NCBI GenBank assembly: GCA_023935145.1
Contig: CM043698.1
Location: forward strand, 18,789,001-18,853,000
DNA: 64,000 nucleotides
From: Bretschneidera sinensis
Lineage: Eukaryota > Streptophyta > Magnoliopsida > Brassicales > Akaniaceae
Reading direction: 5' to 3'
Shown piece after piece: positions 23,745 to 35,548 of this stretch (positions are counted from its first letter, which is position 1; each line of letters opens with the position of its first letter). The notes under the pieces are model-generated. The model made no database searches. It was given only the letters and a program-made list of their open reading frames with translations, and was not told the origin of the DNA. Both the position numbers and the translations under genes were made by a program.

Positions 23745-24198
23745 TTGTTTAAGCTTATGGATGAGACAAATGAGCCCAGCTAAGTGTTAATATATTGATG
23801 GAGTGCTCTTTAGCTAGAAGTTTGTGGGAGATAGCTTATAAAATTGTGGGAGTGTCTTGGGTGGTTGTGTGCTTTGTGAAAGATGAAATTTGGTCTTGGA
23901 GTGGTTTGAGAGCTTCTAAGGAGGCCAAGAAGGCTTTGTCTTTGATTCCACACTCTATTTTTTGGATAGTATGGAGAGAAAGGAATTGGAGGGCTTTTGA
24001 GAGAGTGGAGAGGCCTATTGGAATTATTCGAGATAGTTGATACAATACCCTCAATTTTTGATTTAGAGGGCATTTCTTTTTAAATAATGATGATTTTCTA
24101 GATTTGGTGGACTTCCTTCATTGTAAATAGCCTTGGGCTTTGAGTTGCACCGTCTTGGTGCTTTTTAATAAATTTTTATTTATTTATCAAAAAAAATA
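23745..24198 (+). mobile_element. second LINE 3' fragment, plus strand
   Basis: It reads ECSLARSLWEIAYKIVG, FVKDEIWSWSGLRAS and HSIFWIVWRERNWRAFE, then the tail motif TTGCACCGTCTTGGTGC (24145 onward) and a poly(A) end at 24190-24198. It directly follows the previous fragment, so it may be one nested or duplicated insertion. Confidence 0.8.
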
Positions 24199-24427
24199 TA
24201 TTGAGATCAGGTCAAGAATATTGCTGCTTCACTCTACTTCACTTGTTCGAACTGCTAGCACTTTTGACTTGCAAGAAAACTTGATCTAGGCAAGCTTGCC
24301 TCTATTGTCTTAGGGGATCATTTCTAATTCTTTAAGAATTATACAAATTGAGATAGTAATTTGTAGCTTGTTAATTTTTTTTACAAAGCTGATTTAGCCT
24401 ACTATTTGATCTTGCTCATTTATAGAC

Positions 24428-26760
24428 CTTGTCTTTTTTTATATAAGTAAAAGTATATAAATATCAAAAGGGCACCAAAGGGCTGCCGCCAATGTATAAG
24501 TAAAGCTTCTAATTGATATAGTATCTATGAAATCTAAAAGATGTATCTCATTTACAAAAGCCTTCCCCTCTAGCCAAAAAACAAGGGTATAAAGACACCC
24601 ATCTTTGAGGGACTCAATTGACCTTTCGACCCCATCAAAAGCTCTTCTATTCATTTCCTTCTAAAGTAATCACCAAACGGATAGAGGAATCTAGGTAATA
24701 ATCTTCTTCTTTTCACTAGAAGCTCGAATGCCATTCCAAACCCACACCTCCCCCAAAACGGAACCGCTATTCACCCAACAAAGACGCATAACCCAAAGAG
24801 CCATATTCCATAATTGTCTCGTCCAAGAACAATTTATCAATAAATGATGCACGGACTCACACTCCTTGCATAGGTAGCACCGATTCACAAACAATTTTCC
24901 TCTCCTTTGAAGGTTATCAATGGTCAAGATCCTCCCCCCAAGTAGCTTCCCAACCAAAAAAAGCTACTTTATTAGGAGCACAAATCCTCCAAATGTGTTT
25001 CCAAGGAAAATTGGAACTCCCCTCTTCAATAGGAAGACAAGCCTTATAAGAAGAGCTGACTTCAAATTTACCAGTACGATTAAGACTGCACTTCATTCTA
25101 TCGCCCGTATGTAAGTTAATCTTCATCTTATAAATTTGATAAAAAAAAGTCTCCAATGCATTGAAGCTCCTAATCACGAGCATTGCGGACAAGAGGAATA
25201 TCCCAAAAAATCTCGCCATTTACCAAAGACTTGCACTTACTGATTAACGCATCTGCCTCTCTAACAATAGAAAAAATAGTAGGAAAGGAAACTGAACTTT
25301 CAAAGGAGTGTCTCCACACCAAGTATCATGCCAAAACCGAATATTCTCCCCGCTTCTTGCCTTAAAAGAAACCAATGGCAAAAACACATCCCATTCTTTT
25401 CTAATTCTTCTCCATAAACCCACCCCATAAGCCCCTCTTCCTTCTTTAGTAGTCCATCCACAATGATCAATGCCAAACTTTGCACTGACAACTCTTCGCC
25501 ACAATTGATTGTTTTCATTTGCAAATCTCCATAACCACTTGCCAAGCAAAGCTCTATCGAAAGAAGTAAGTGATTTAAGCCCCAAACCACCTCTCTCAAT
25601 TGGTTAAGTGACGATGCTCCATTTCACCAAGTGATATTTGAGATCATACCCAAAACTACCCTAAAGGAACCTCCTTTGAATACCTTTCAACCTCTTAGCA
25701 ACCGTGCTCGGGATGGGGAAGAGGGACATAAAATAGATAGGAAGGCTACAAAGAGTTCTTTTAATAAGCGTCAATCTTCCTCTTTTGATAGATAATGCCT
25801 CTTCTAACCAGCTAACTTCTCTTCGAACCTCACAACAATGGACTCCCACATCCTATTGTCTTTAAATTGAGCCCCCAAAGGAAGGCCCAAAGAGGTGATA
25901 GGAAGAGAATCAACGGTGCACCCCAACAAGCTTGCCAAATAGTCCCCATCCATGCCCTCCCCAAGAGGGATCAAAGAACTTTTACTCAAATTAATCTTTA
26001 GGTCGGAAACCGCTTCAAAGCAAATGAGAACACACCTGACATTGAGAATTTCCTCTTTTACCGCCCCGCAAAAGACAATGGTATCGTTGGCAAATAGAAG
26101 ATGCGACACCTCAATTTCCTCCCTACCCTTCCCCACTTTGAAACCATGCAAAGGGCCTCCCTCCACCGCTCTCAACAACATTTTACCAAAAGCCTCCATG
26201 ACAAGAGTAAACAAGAAAGGAGAGAGAGGGTCACCTTGACGAAGGTCCCTAGATGCTTTAAAAAAACCAGAGGGGCAACCATTAACTAGCATAGAAAAGG
26301 TAGCGGAAGAAATGCATTTTCTAATCCATTTACACCAAGAAGCACCAAAACACATTTTCTCTAGCAAAACCAAAACAAAATCCCAATTAACATGGTCGTA
26401 GGCCTTTTTCATAACTAACTTGCGTACCACTCCTTGTCTTCCAAATTTCAAATGAGAGTCCACCACCTCATTTGCAATAAAAGCGGCATCCAAAATTTGT
26501 CTTCCTTCAATAAAGGCATTTTGATGCGGACCCACCACTTGCTCAATAACTCTTTTCAAATGAAAAGCAAGAACTTTAGAAATAAGCTTGTAAACCCCTC
26601 CCACAAGGCTTATAGGCCTAAAGTCTTTGATACAAGAGGCACCGATCTTCTTAGGGATGAGAACCACAAAGTAAAATTAAGGCTATTGACCTTATCAAAT
26701 TTTATCATTGTAATAGTTTCTCTAAAAGCTTTTGTGTGGTGCCCTTAGGAAGAGACCAAG
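24428..26760 (-). mobile_element. 5'-truncated L1-type LINE with reverse transcriptase, minus strand
   Basis: The poly(A) side is at 24428-24437 and the tail motif lies near 24470. Going up the minus strand come the zf-RVT domain (NLQRRGKLFVNRCYLC, 24.7-24.9 kb), the thumb/connection region (LTSFDRALLGKWLWRF, 25.5 kb), and the reverse transcriptase (25.8-26.7 kb): FRPISLVGGVYKLISKVLA, GPHQNAFIEGRQILDAAFIA, LRQGDPLSPFLFTLVMEA, LGLPLGAQ. At least four frameshifts separate these parts. The endonuclease and ORF1 are missing. Confidence 0.92.
25804..26690 (-). pseudogene. non-LTR reverse transcriptase domain, inactive
   Basis: The palm motif that should be F-A-D-D reads LLFANDT, so a catalytic Asp is replaced by Asn. 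The KLDMEKAYD motif reads KLVMKKAYD, so another catalytic Asp is Val. The frame joins the upstream part (YFVVLIPKK) only through a shift near 26667. The enzyme is therefore dead even without the truncation. Confidence 0.85.
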
Positions 26761-28227
26761 TTGGTGTAGTTTTGATGTGATTAAGAATTCTATGGTCCAC
26801 TAGGTACCAATCCATTTATGTTAAAGGTTCCTACATCAAAGTTCGTGTTTCTTTTTTTCCGAGTCAGGTTAAAATAATTTTTGAAGAAAAAGTAAAAGGT
26901 CTCAAAATACATATTTTTAGATTATTAACCCCTTTGAAGATGGAGACTATTTTATGTGAGTTCTTTTCATTTTGAATGAATCCTCCAATTATAAGAAAGT
27001 ATAAGAAAGGTCCTGCCCGCTTTGTAGCGTTGGTAAAGACACTTCTTTGCTCACTAAGTGGATAGAGGTTCAAGACGTGTGTGTGGGTTTTAACAATAAA
27101 AAAAGTATAAAGAAGAGATTTATCAAAAGTATAAGGAAGAGAAGTTTCATTGAAAATATAGTAAATAAGCAATTTGATTACAAACAAAAATAATTTATTG
27201 ATTTTATAGTTCACTGCTACAAAACTGAAAAGAAAAAGAACAAAAAAGGGGACGTGTTGATCTTTCCTATCTTCTTAATGAGACTTTTCCAGAACTTTAG
27301 TTGGCATAAAATAGGTACCTTGACATACTGGTTGAGTGTTCTATCTTGACATGTGTGTGAGTAATAATTTCTTTTGAAGCACTAAATTTATTTCTCAAAT
27401 CGATCCTGATCACCTTGCATGTGCTTTAATTAGCCTATTGTTCCCTCGTTTCTCTCTCAAAGGACCCAACTCCTTTAGTACTAATCCTAAGTACATCTTT
27501 ATTCCTACCCTTGGCTACCATGTAGTCTGTACCCAATTGCTACAATTAGGGTCAATTATTTAGATTTGAAAACTAATAGTTTAAAGTTTATTTTCATCCA
27601 TATTCTCAAACCCTCCAACTGCCTCCTCCCCTCTTTTTAGTAAATTTCCAGTTCTAGGTTGAGGAGTTGTTCCACATCATTTTTTAAGATTCAGGTTTGT
27701 ATTTATTGGTGGACTTGAGTTTTTTTTTCCTTTCAAACTTTTGTCTCTTGAATTCTGAAACAACTCATTGATATGTGGATGGTGACAATACATGCCATTT
27801 TAATTGGGGAAGGAACTATATATCTGACAGGCTTTCTGCTGCTGTCTGCAGACACAGAAATTTTATACTCAAGTCCAGGAAATCATACTTGATAGATACA
27901 ATAAAATTTTCGATTGGTCTCTCAAGGCAAAAATGATAGGGAAGAAAGCAATAGAAGCTGCTCGGATCTTTGTTGAAGAGAGTGGAATCAGTGACTCTCT
28001 TTCAGCTGAGGACTTCATTGTAGAGAGGGAGGAGATGCTGAAAACCTGTTTCCAACAAGTGAGCTAATGCCAGGTAGTATTATTTATTCGGGCATTGCAT
28101 TATTCAGTTGACTGTTTACATGGACTCTTTACACTATGCCTATTCTCCGCTTAAGGTTGTTTAGCATATTTTTGAGAATATAATTAATTTTAATGCCGGG
28201 GTCTGAAATATGTTGTAATTGATTTTT

Positions 28228-28291
28228 TTATAAGTAAATAAATTGTATATATAAAAAGACCCACCAAGGAGGTGCAACCCATGTACAAGGA
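28228..28291 (-). mobile_element. very short (about 64 bp) LINE 3' tail with 25-bp target-site duplication
   Basis: In intron 2, a stretch starting CTGAAATATGTTGTAATTG is repeated exactly at 28203-28227 and 28292-28316. Between the copies lie only the A/T tail (ataagtaaataaattg) and the motif that reads GTTGCACCTCCTTGGTGG on the minus strand. This is an extremely 5'-truncated LINE insertion. Confidence 0.8.
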
Positions 28292-28684
28292 CTGAAATAT
28301 GTTGTAATTGATTTTTGAGGAGAGGTTAAAAAGTCCCTTTGTCTTCAATGTTTTTTTAACCAAAATCTCTTCCTCTTCAATGTTAGAAGGCGGTTGTAGC
28401 TCGATGAACAAGTGATTAGAAAATTACTTGTGATAATTTTAAAAGAATGACATTTCTGCTCACTTCAAAGCCTCAGACAAACATGTGGGAATAAAAATAT
28501 TGGTTTATACTCTTATGTTAAGCTTGTTTTTTTTTTCTCTTTCCTTTTTTAACTAAATCTGAGTGTTAAGACCTTACCTTTAATTTGCAAGTGCAGAAAC
28601 CTCTCTTTTCTTATTAGATTTCTAATAAATTGGTCGTGAGCTATATAATTTATACATATGCATATATTGTTACTTTCTAAACAT

Positions 28685-28738
28685 ACACATTTTCCCCTTT
28701 CTTTCTTTGTTTCTTTCTTTCCTTCTTTCTTTCAGAAC
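28685..28738. repeat. TTTC/CTTT simple repeat
   Basis: Imperfect (TTTC)n run in intron 2 of the GPP-like gene. The rest of 28317-30694 has no gene that I recognise. Unassigned open stretches at 28765-29055 (plus) and 29045-29317 (minus) look random. Confidence 0.8.
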
Positions 28739-31320
28739 TGTCTTCTAAAAAGTCCCATATGTGATTGAGTGGCTCATACATTCTATATAATGGCAATTTG
28801 TTCTTCCTCAAAAAGGGAATTCCCAAAACTAAAAAAGCAGGAACTCTTTTCGTGAAGAATGCTGCTTTTAGTTACCAGATAAATTCAATCCAATCAAAAG
28901 AATTATTGACGAAGGTTTCATATTTCAGTTGCTTGTCCTATCTCCAGATGAAAGAGATAAATCTAAAGGGATTAGCTTCAGATGACACTCTGATACCTGT
29001 CATCTTTTTACTCCTCTCTAATAGAAAAGAAGTTTCATTTAAGATTACCTTTTGATCTTGAAATGACACAAAGAAGGACGAAAACTAAGAGTAATAAGAG
29101 GAGGAAAGAATTCCTGAGGTGCAAACTGAGTAACATGAAAGGGTACCGAAATAGGTCGAAATAGGCGCATCCTTCTCTCAACTACTTGTGCACAAGCAAT
29201 CCCCCAAGTTTTTCTCTTTTCTTTGTTATGTATTTTCTGTGTCTTTCTTTGAAAAAAGGAAATCTCTTTTTTTTTTCTTTTTTCTGGCTGTATTCTTTCT
29301 ATACTTCCTACAGACATGACTGTGCCCTCTTTGGAGTCCTCAATCCATTTTTTGTTTTTTTATATATACTAACCCTACAATACGCGCATACGCTTGGGTT
29401 GTATTGCTTTTTTTTTTTTGTTTGTTACCATCAATTTTATATTAGAATTATTAAAATAGAAAGAGAGAAAAAAAGATTATTCTGAAAAAATATACTCCGT
29501 ATTAAATAGTAAATTATACCTGCAAAAAAAAATACTTTTGCTAGTATTTGAGGCACAGATGATGCACGTGCATCCATCATATCTCTAAATGCTTTCAATA
29601 TGTTGAGATAGTATTTAAAGGGAAAAGAAGTAGAGTGAAATAGTAAATAATATCTGGCAACTTAAAACTAACATGAGTCAAAGAAGGAAAAGAATACACA
29701 TTATAAGGAAAATATATTGATGAAAAATTAACAAAATTAAGTTTGTGCTTGCCATGACTTTTTTTTTATGGAATCCTTACCATGCTTAGAAAAGAAAAAG
29801 TAAATAATTGTAACTATTAGTCCCTAATTGTCATGAAAGTGATAAATTGTAGATATTTCATGCATTGATTAGGATTTTTGAGTGAGAAAAAAAATAAGAA
29901 AAAGAAAAAGGAAAAAAAACTCCTGCGGAAGACTATATCCTTGGCAGTGATTCACCCTTCACCTCAATATTTCAATAGAATATGCATTTTGGAATTAGAC
30001 TTTTACAATGCATTTTGGAATTAGAGAGATGAATGACTTTTTGCTCCTGGGGCGAAAAGGAGAAAAAGAACACAAAAACAAAGAAGAAAAGGAAGAACAA
30101 TGAGTCGGCTGATGTTAAATGGTTTGCATGACACAAAGTTGGCTGCAAAACGGTAAATGGTAACTGGCCTATCAAATCTTAACTTTACCATGGTAGTTTC
30201 TACAGTTTATATTTTTAAATTGAGTTAGTTACTTTACGTAAATGAAGGGATATTGGATGTTACAGTAACCATGGAAAATTTTTGTTGACTGATTTTGAGA
30301 CTTGAAACGTGTTGGAAGCTGGTCCTCCCACGTAAATAGTGGACAAATGGTTAAAAGTAACACTCTGATTTTTTACTAAAATACCTATAAAGTAAGATGC
30401 TTTCTGTTCATTCAATTTGTTTTTTTTTGGATATTTCATCTATTGAGTTGGTCTCCGTTAATTCGTGGAGACCAACTCAGCTCTTCCCTTTAGTATATTT
30501 GTATTATGTATGTATGTATGTGTAAAATTCCCTGAGTTTTAGATCTTGACAACTAACAACATGAGTTTGACACAAGTAGATGTATAAATTAGGGCTCAAA
30601 AAGGGCTACACAGATTTTAGCATGTAATCTCAACTTTGTTGTGATTAGAAATTAATTGCAAATGAATTTTTTGTTAGTTGTTTTCCTATTGTAGGGGCTA
30701 GCCGTCTGATCAGACATCTCCATGCAAAAGGAATACCAATTTGCGTGGCAACAGGGTAAACTTTTTCACTCCTAATTTTGTTTTATTTATTGTTTTGTTC
30801 AGAAAGAAAATCAAGATACATGTACGCATGTAGTGCACCTTTTCTTTAAATCTTTTTTTTAATGAATTTACTTATTTTGCTTAAATTGTTAAACAATTTG
30901 AGAAGCATTACTTATTTTAAGATCTCTTTTACAGTACCCACAAGCGGCATTTTCAATTGAAAACACAGAGACATGGTGAGCTGTTCTTGATGATGCATCA
31001 TGTAGTTCTTGGCGATGATCCAGAAGTTAAACAAGGAAAGCCATCACCAGATGTATTCCTTGCTGCTGCCAAGAGATTTGAGGTACAATTGTGTGCTCTA
31101 CTATTATAACGTATAATAGTAATATCTGCTGGGATAAACAGTTGGTGTCTTTTTGGTTCGGATTATTGCTTCCTTCTGAGCTTTTTGACTTGAAGTTAAG
31201 AATGGAAAGTGACAGCTGATGATAGTTTTTGAATTAACAGGATGGCCCAATAGATTCTCATGAGATTCTTGTGTTTGAAGATGCGCCTTCAGGAGTTCTT
31301 GCAGCTAAGAATGCTGGAAT

Positions 31321-33487
31321 GTAAGTGCATTTACTTGAATTTCTTTAAACATGTCTATAGTATTGATTACGAATTTATGATATCATATTTTACTTTCTCT
31401 TCAATATGTGCTGAAGTCGTGGGATTCTTACTTGATTAAAGATGGTTTTATTTATTTGTTTGTTTTGATGGTGGTGGCAGAGTTCTGACTAATGAATTAA
31501 TTTAATATGAAATAAGATGAGTATTACATTGGGAAAGAATCTTGTTATTGATAATGTATGCCTACATTTTCCAATCCTACGTAACTTTAGCATGTTAGTT
31601 GATTTGTGTATGCATATATGGTTTCACATTTAAGAACTTCTATTTTTTTTTTCTTGTTGCTTCATAGCTGTTGCAACTTGAAGTTTATTGCTACTCCTAT
31701 CTAGTACTTTCATTGATATTGTTGCGCACAACAAAAAATATCTTAGCTGCTATTTATGACCAACTTGTACATATTTATTACTCACAAGGATTACCCAGTT
31801 GATATATTTCCTTAATTGGTGGATAGTCTTCTCATTTCAAGTAGGCATGCTCACACTTTTATGAGTTGATATGATGTGACTGGCAGAAAGGAGTAAGCCA
31901 TCTTATATTTAGGAATTAGGAGGATTCTTGAGTCATAGTTTTTGTCACTTGGAGGACATTACTTTTCTTGTCTTGACCACATAGAGGCTATGATGTTAAA
32001 TAGCTGCATATGACAATATCATGTGCAAAGTGCATGTTGAGGATGGCAATCACTTTTAACACCCTCAGCAGTGTATGTAGACCTATAAAATTTAGCTGGG
32101 CCTCTCCGAGAGTGATTCTGAAACTCAGGAAGTATAATCACCAACTTTGGTGACAACAAGGGCGAACCGCAAATCCTTTAGAATATTGTTTTTATGTATT
32201 TAGGGCTTATGAGGATCTCAAAGCTGGGATCTTTATCGATTTGAATTGGATCTTTGTAAATGTGGTCATATTCTCACTTTTATTTGTGTCCATTTGCATG
32301 GAATTCAAATGAAGTTTCTTCCTGTCAATAGGGACTTCAAAGAAGTCTCTCCCTGTTATACTCTTTCCCTTACAAACTTAGCATCTCAATGGTTATTGGC
32401 CTAATTTGAATTTGATGCATTTATAGAGATAACCAGCTTTGTGCAGCATTCGCATGTTAAGGTACTCCGGAATGTTATAACTAAGGAGTGGATTTCTGGG
32501 TCTCTTGACTTGCCAAACGGTTTCCAGTATGCCTATACAGTTGGTCTTTACACACGTGACAGTGGCAGCCAGGTTATCGGCGATTCAACAATAGGTGGCC
32601 GCTGGAAAACCCGACTTAGCGAATCACTTGCAGGCCGATGTCTGATGCACATATCATTTTCACTCTTACCTAGGCATGTAATTGCAGGGAATGCCAAAAG
32701 GAGATTGTTTAATCTTGTGGGGGTTATGGAGTTGTAAAATTAGAGATTGGTATCAAATCCTTTTCTTTCAATTTCTTTTAGGTGATAAGATCTGTCTGAA
32801 TAGAAGATTCTGCTATAAAGTAGGGGAATCTTGAATTCACAACTGGCTTTTATTTAGTTCACCATATACAGAGAACTCTGGGAATTGCACTGTCTGAGGT
32901 TTCCATTCTATGGTTTCCAATGGGAGCTATTTTCTTCTTGCAAAGTGAGGAATCCTCACCTTTTTTTTTGGAATTACTAGATCTCTTCCATGTCTCTGAG
33001 TTACTTACCTTTTTGTTACTTGCTTTCTCATTTCGAAGGATGTCTCCCCCAATTTCTTGTGTTTTTCACCTTATATGAATATAATATATGTTAGTTCACA
33101 AGGTTAATTATTCAAGTATGTTATATGGTTCTTTTCAGCAATAAATGCTGTAGACTTCTTTTGCAGCCAGGCTCTAGAGTTTCTTTAAAGCATTAAGTTC
33201 TGTTCTTTGATGACTAACTGAAATATGACTAGGAAGAAAAGGGGTAAAAAATGAGGTCACTTTTCTTAAATAGAAAAAAAGAAGGAACAAAGGTCACTCA
33301 TATATCTGCATAGCAAACTTTTTTTTTATTAAAATATTATGTCTTGTTGGTTGAATATACAGTATAACTGAATGACAGTTTTTAACAGCTATAGATACGC
33401 TTTGCTGCCTCCCAACTTTTGACTAGAGGTAATCAAATATTTTCTTCAAATTCATAGCCGCTAATTTTTATGATATGCACCATACAG
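31321..33487 (+). other. intron 5 of the GPP-like gene with a GC-richer unexplained segment
   Basis: The intron is 2.17 kb. Bases 32430-32740 are GC-richer than their surroundings and open for 98 codons (GSLDLPNGFQYAYTVGLY, GRWKTRLSESLAGRCLM). I do not recognise it. It could be a relic of an inserted gene or element. Confidence 0.4.
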
Positions 33488-33757
33488 GTTCGTAGTTATG
33501 GTTCCAGATCCAAGATTGGATAGCTCTTATCATGAAGCTGCGTTGTGGCCTCCTTATTGGATTTGAAGCCTGAAGAATGGGGTTTGCCTGAGTTTGAAGT
33601 TCAGAAAGCTAAACACGCAAGATTTCTTGGCGCTATGAAGGTTTGGCATTACCCTTGGCATGATATTACAGTTCTTGATTATTTGTTAAAGCCGTCATTC
33701 ATCAATATCTATGAAAACCAGTGTTCAACTTTTGGTGAGATTGCTATTATTGCATAA

Positions 33758-34620
33758 ACAAAGTCTTTTGAGACTAGAATGGTCAGGATTAGTAAAATAC
33801 ATTGTCTGATTGATCGAAGAGAAATAGATGTATGGTGAAGCATTCATTGCAGGGAAGATTGCTAGCATCTGCTTCCCCTATGAATGTTTAATCTCAAAAA
33901 TAATAACTGCCTGCCTCTTGGGGCCGTCTAGAGAATTAATTTAGTATATGTTTGATGCGAGTGAGGTGGTAGATTATTTCATGTTTCTGGGGATTAATAG
34001 ATTGTTGCTCAAAGAGCTAAGAACACTTTGTTTATGTGGAAAAGAAATGAATTTTTTTTGGGTACAATTGGCGGGTAGAGAGATCGAAATTGAGAATATA
34101 TCAACTTTTTTTATTGTTTTCCAAATTATTAAGGGAAAGAAGTTTAATCCAAACGGAGTTGGTGCACTAACTAGGAGGACTAGAAGTCTTTGAAAAAAAG
34201 ATGAAATGGGTTTCGTGTCTTTTGGATTCAGACTTTCATACTGAAACAATATAAAGAAATTGTACTACTGAATTGCATCCATGAGCTATAGTGGTATCAC
34301 TCTTCATAGTTCAAAAGGGGAGCCACAAGAACAAAGTGAGTATGTTTTATGCATCTTTCACTAGTAATATAACAGTTCTTGGTCTTTTGGTTCCAATATA
34401 GTGTATTAATTACAGACATATCTAATGTGTATCCTAAAACCAAACACAGTTTCATTAAAGGTAATAAAATAAAATATTATAAAAATTATTAGGAATAATT
34501 AAAAAAAATAACTGTTAAATGCATGGATATATCATGCTTAATTTCCTTTAATAGTAATGATACTAATTAGAACAGATTTATACAAAATGTTTTTTTTCTG
34601 ATAAAAATTATCAGTATACT
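33758..34620. other. region downstream of the GPP-like gene
   Basis: Likely 3' UTR and spacer. Open stretches at 33948-34249 on both strands are not recognisable. No element seen. Confidence 0.4.
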
Positions 34621-35548
34621 AATGGATTTACAAGCGTAGCAATTCCTAAACTTCATTAATTATGATGCAAGGTTTTTTCCTCATTCCCAAAGGTTCACGA
34701 GAGCTAAATTGTCACTCTTTTTTTTTATGAGCTAAGTTGATTTGTGTATACTAATGGAGTGTCAAAACTCCCCTTCCCTGTTATTATCAAAAACAAGATT
34801 TTAATCGAGAAAATGCTAGATAACGTTGTAATTTAGAACATATTTATTTTAAATGACAAAATTAAATTAAATTTATCATTTTAAATTCATAAATCGTTTT
34901 TAAATTAGGATTGGTCTAATATTTTAAATCCATTTAGGTATTCTTTTCACTCAGAGCCTTGTTACATCGTGAAACTACTAACTTGAAATGGGCAAGTCAA
35001 TGATGAACCATACCAGACTCGACCTTTAATGGGCTGAGCCAATGGTCCATCACCCTTTGCCCCCACTTGCGTTACAAAGCTCCGGGATGCATGGTTGTTG
35101 ACAAATATATAAACAAAAAGTTTTCTTAATTTCGTATTAATTTGGGATAGGAGCAGTGATGACTTTTACAGTCGTTTTTTTTATAAAAAAAAAAACTTCA
35201 AATCAATGTTCTATTACTGGGAAATGATCATTTTCAATTGTTTGTAAACTAAACAATTTGTTTTATAAACTGTTGACGAAAAATCAATTAGATTTTCGTA
35301 TGAAATGGAAACAAAAGTTAAAGAACAACAAGAGACAGGCATATGAAACAATTTTTTAAGAAATATAGTTCAACTCCTGATTTGAGATGGGCAACCCAAT
35401 TCACAATAGACACGACCCAACGGGCTGAGCTAATTTTCCATCATCCCTTGCCTCCAATTGGGTTTCTAGCTCACATTATTAAGCTCGGCGAAACAATATA
35501 TATGATTGTTGACAGATACATAAACAATAAGTTTCTCTTATTCCCTAT

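Larger units (their letters stand above)
20072..27851 (+). other. 7.8-kb intron 1 of the GPP-like gene
   Basis: The donor GTAATT at 20072 joins the acceptor CTGCTGTCTGCAG ending at 27851. LINE fragments fill much of 21.5-26.8 kb. The remainder (20160-21500, 21700-23100, 26900-27800) is non-coding, with no feature I recognise. Bases 20830-21330 are somewhat GC-richer but have no frame I can name. Confidence 0.75.
19831..33757 (+). pseudogene. GPP2: glycerol-3-phosphatase-type HAD phosphatase gene (GPP2/GS1-like), six exons, frameshifted
   Basis: Plant GPP enzymes remove phosphate from glycerol-3-phosphate and some sugar phosphates. Exons: 19831-20071, 27852-28073, 30695-30755, 30935-31082, 31241-31320 and 33488-33757, all with GT-AG borders in consistent phase. 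HAD motifs are visible: FDMDG (I), ATGTHKRHF (II), [15 protein letters not shown] (III) and VFEDAPSG (IV). The C-terminus reads LLDLKPEEWGLPEFE. An upstream ATG at 19831 adds 54 basic, Ser/His-rich residues (MLGIRSSLRHSHRL) that could be an organelle transit peptide. Otherwise translation starts at MANTVIAV (19993). Three indels break the frame: about 2 nt missing near 27860, 1 nt missing near 28040 and about 7 nt missing near 33541. Splice sites and exons 3-5 are intact, so the gene is either recently dead or misassembled. Intron 1 is 7.8 kb and full of LINE fragments. Confidence 0.8.

Noticed and set aside
32441..32737. Independent gene inside intron 5 of the GPP-like gene
   Set aside because: 98 open codons, but no known domain and no start context. 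Kept only as an unexplained GC-richer segment.
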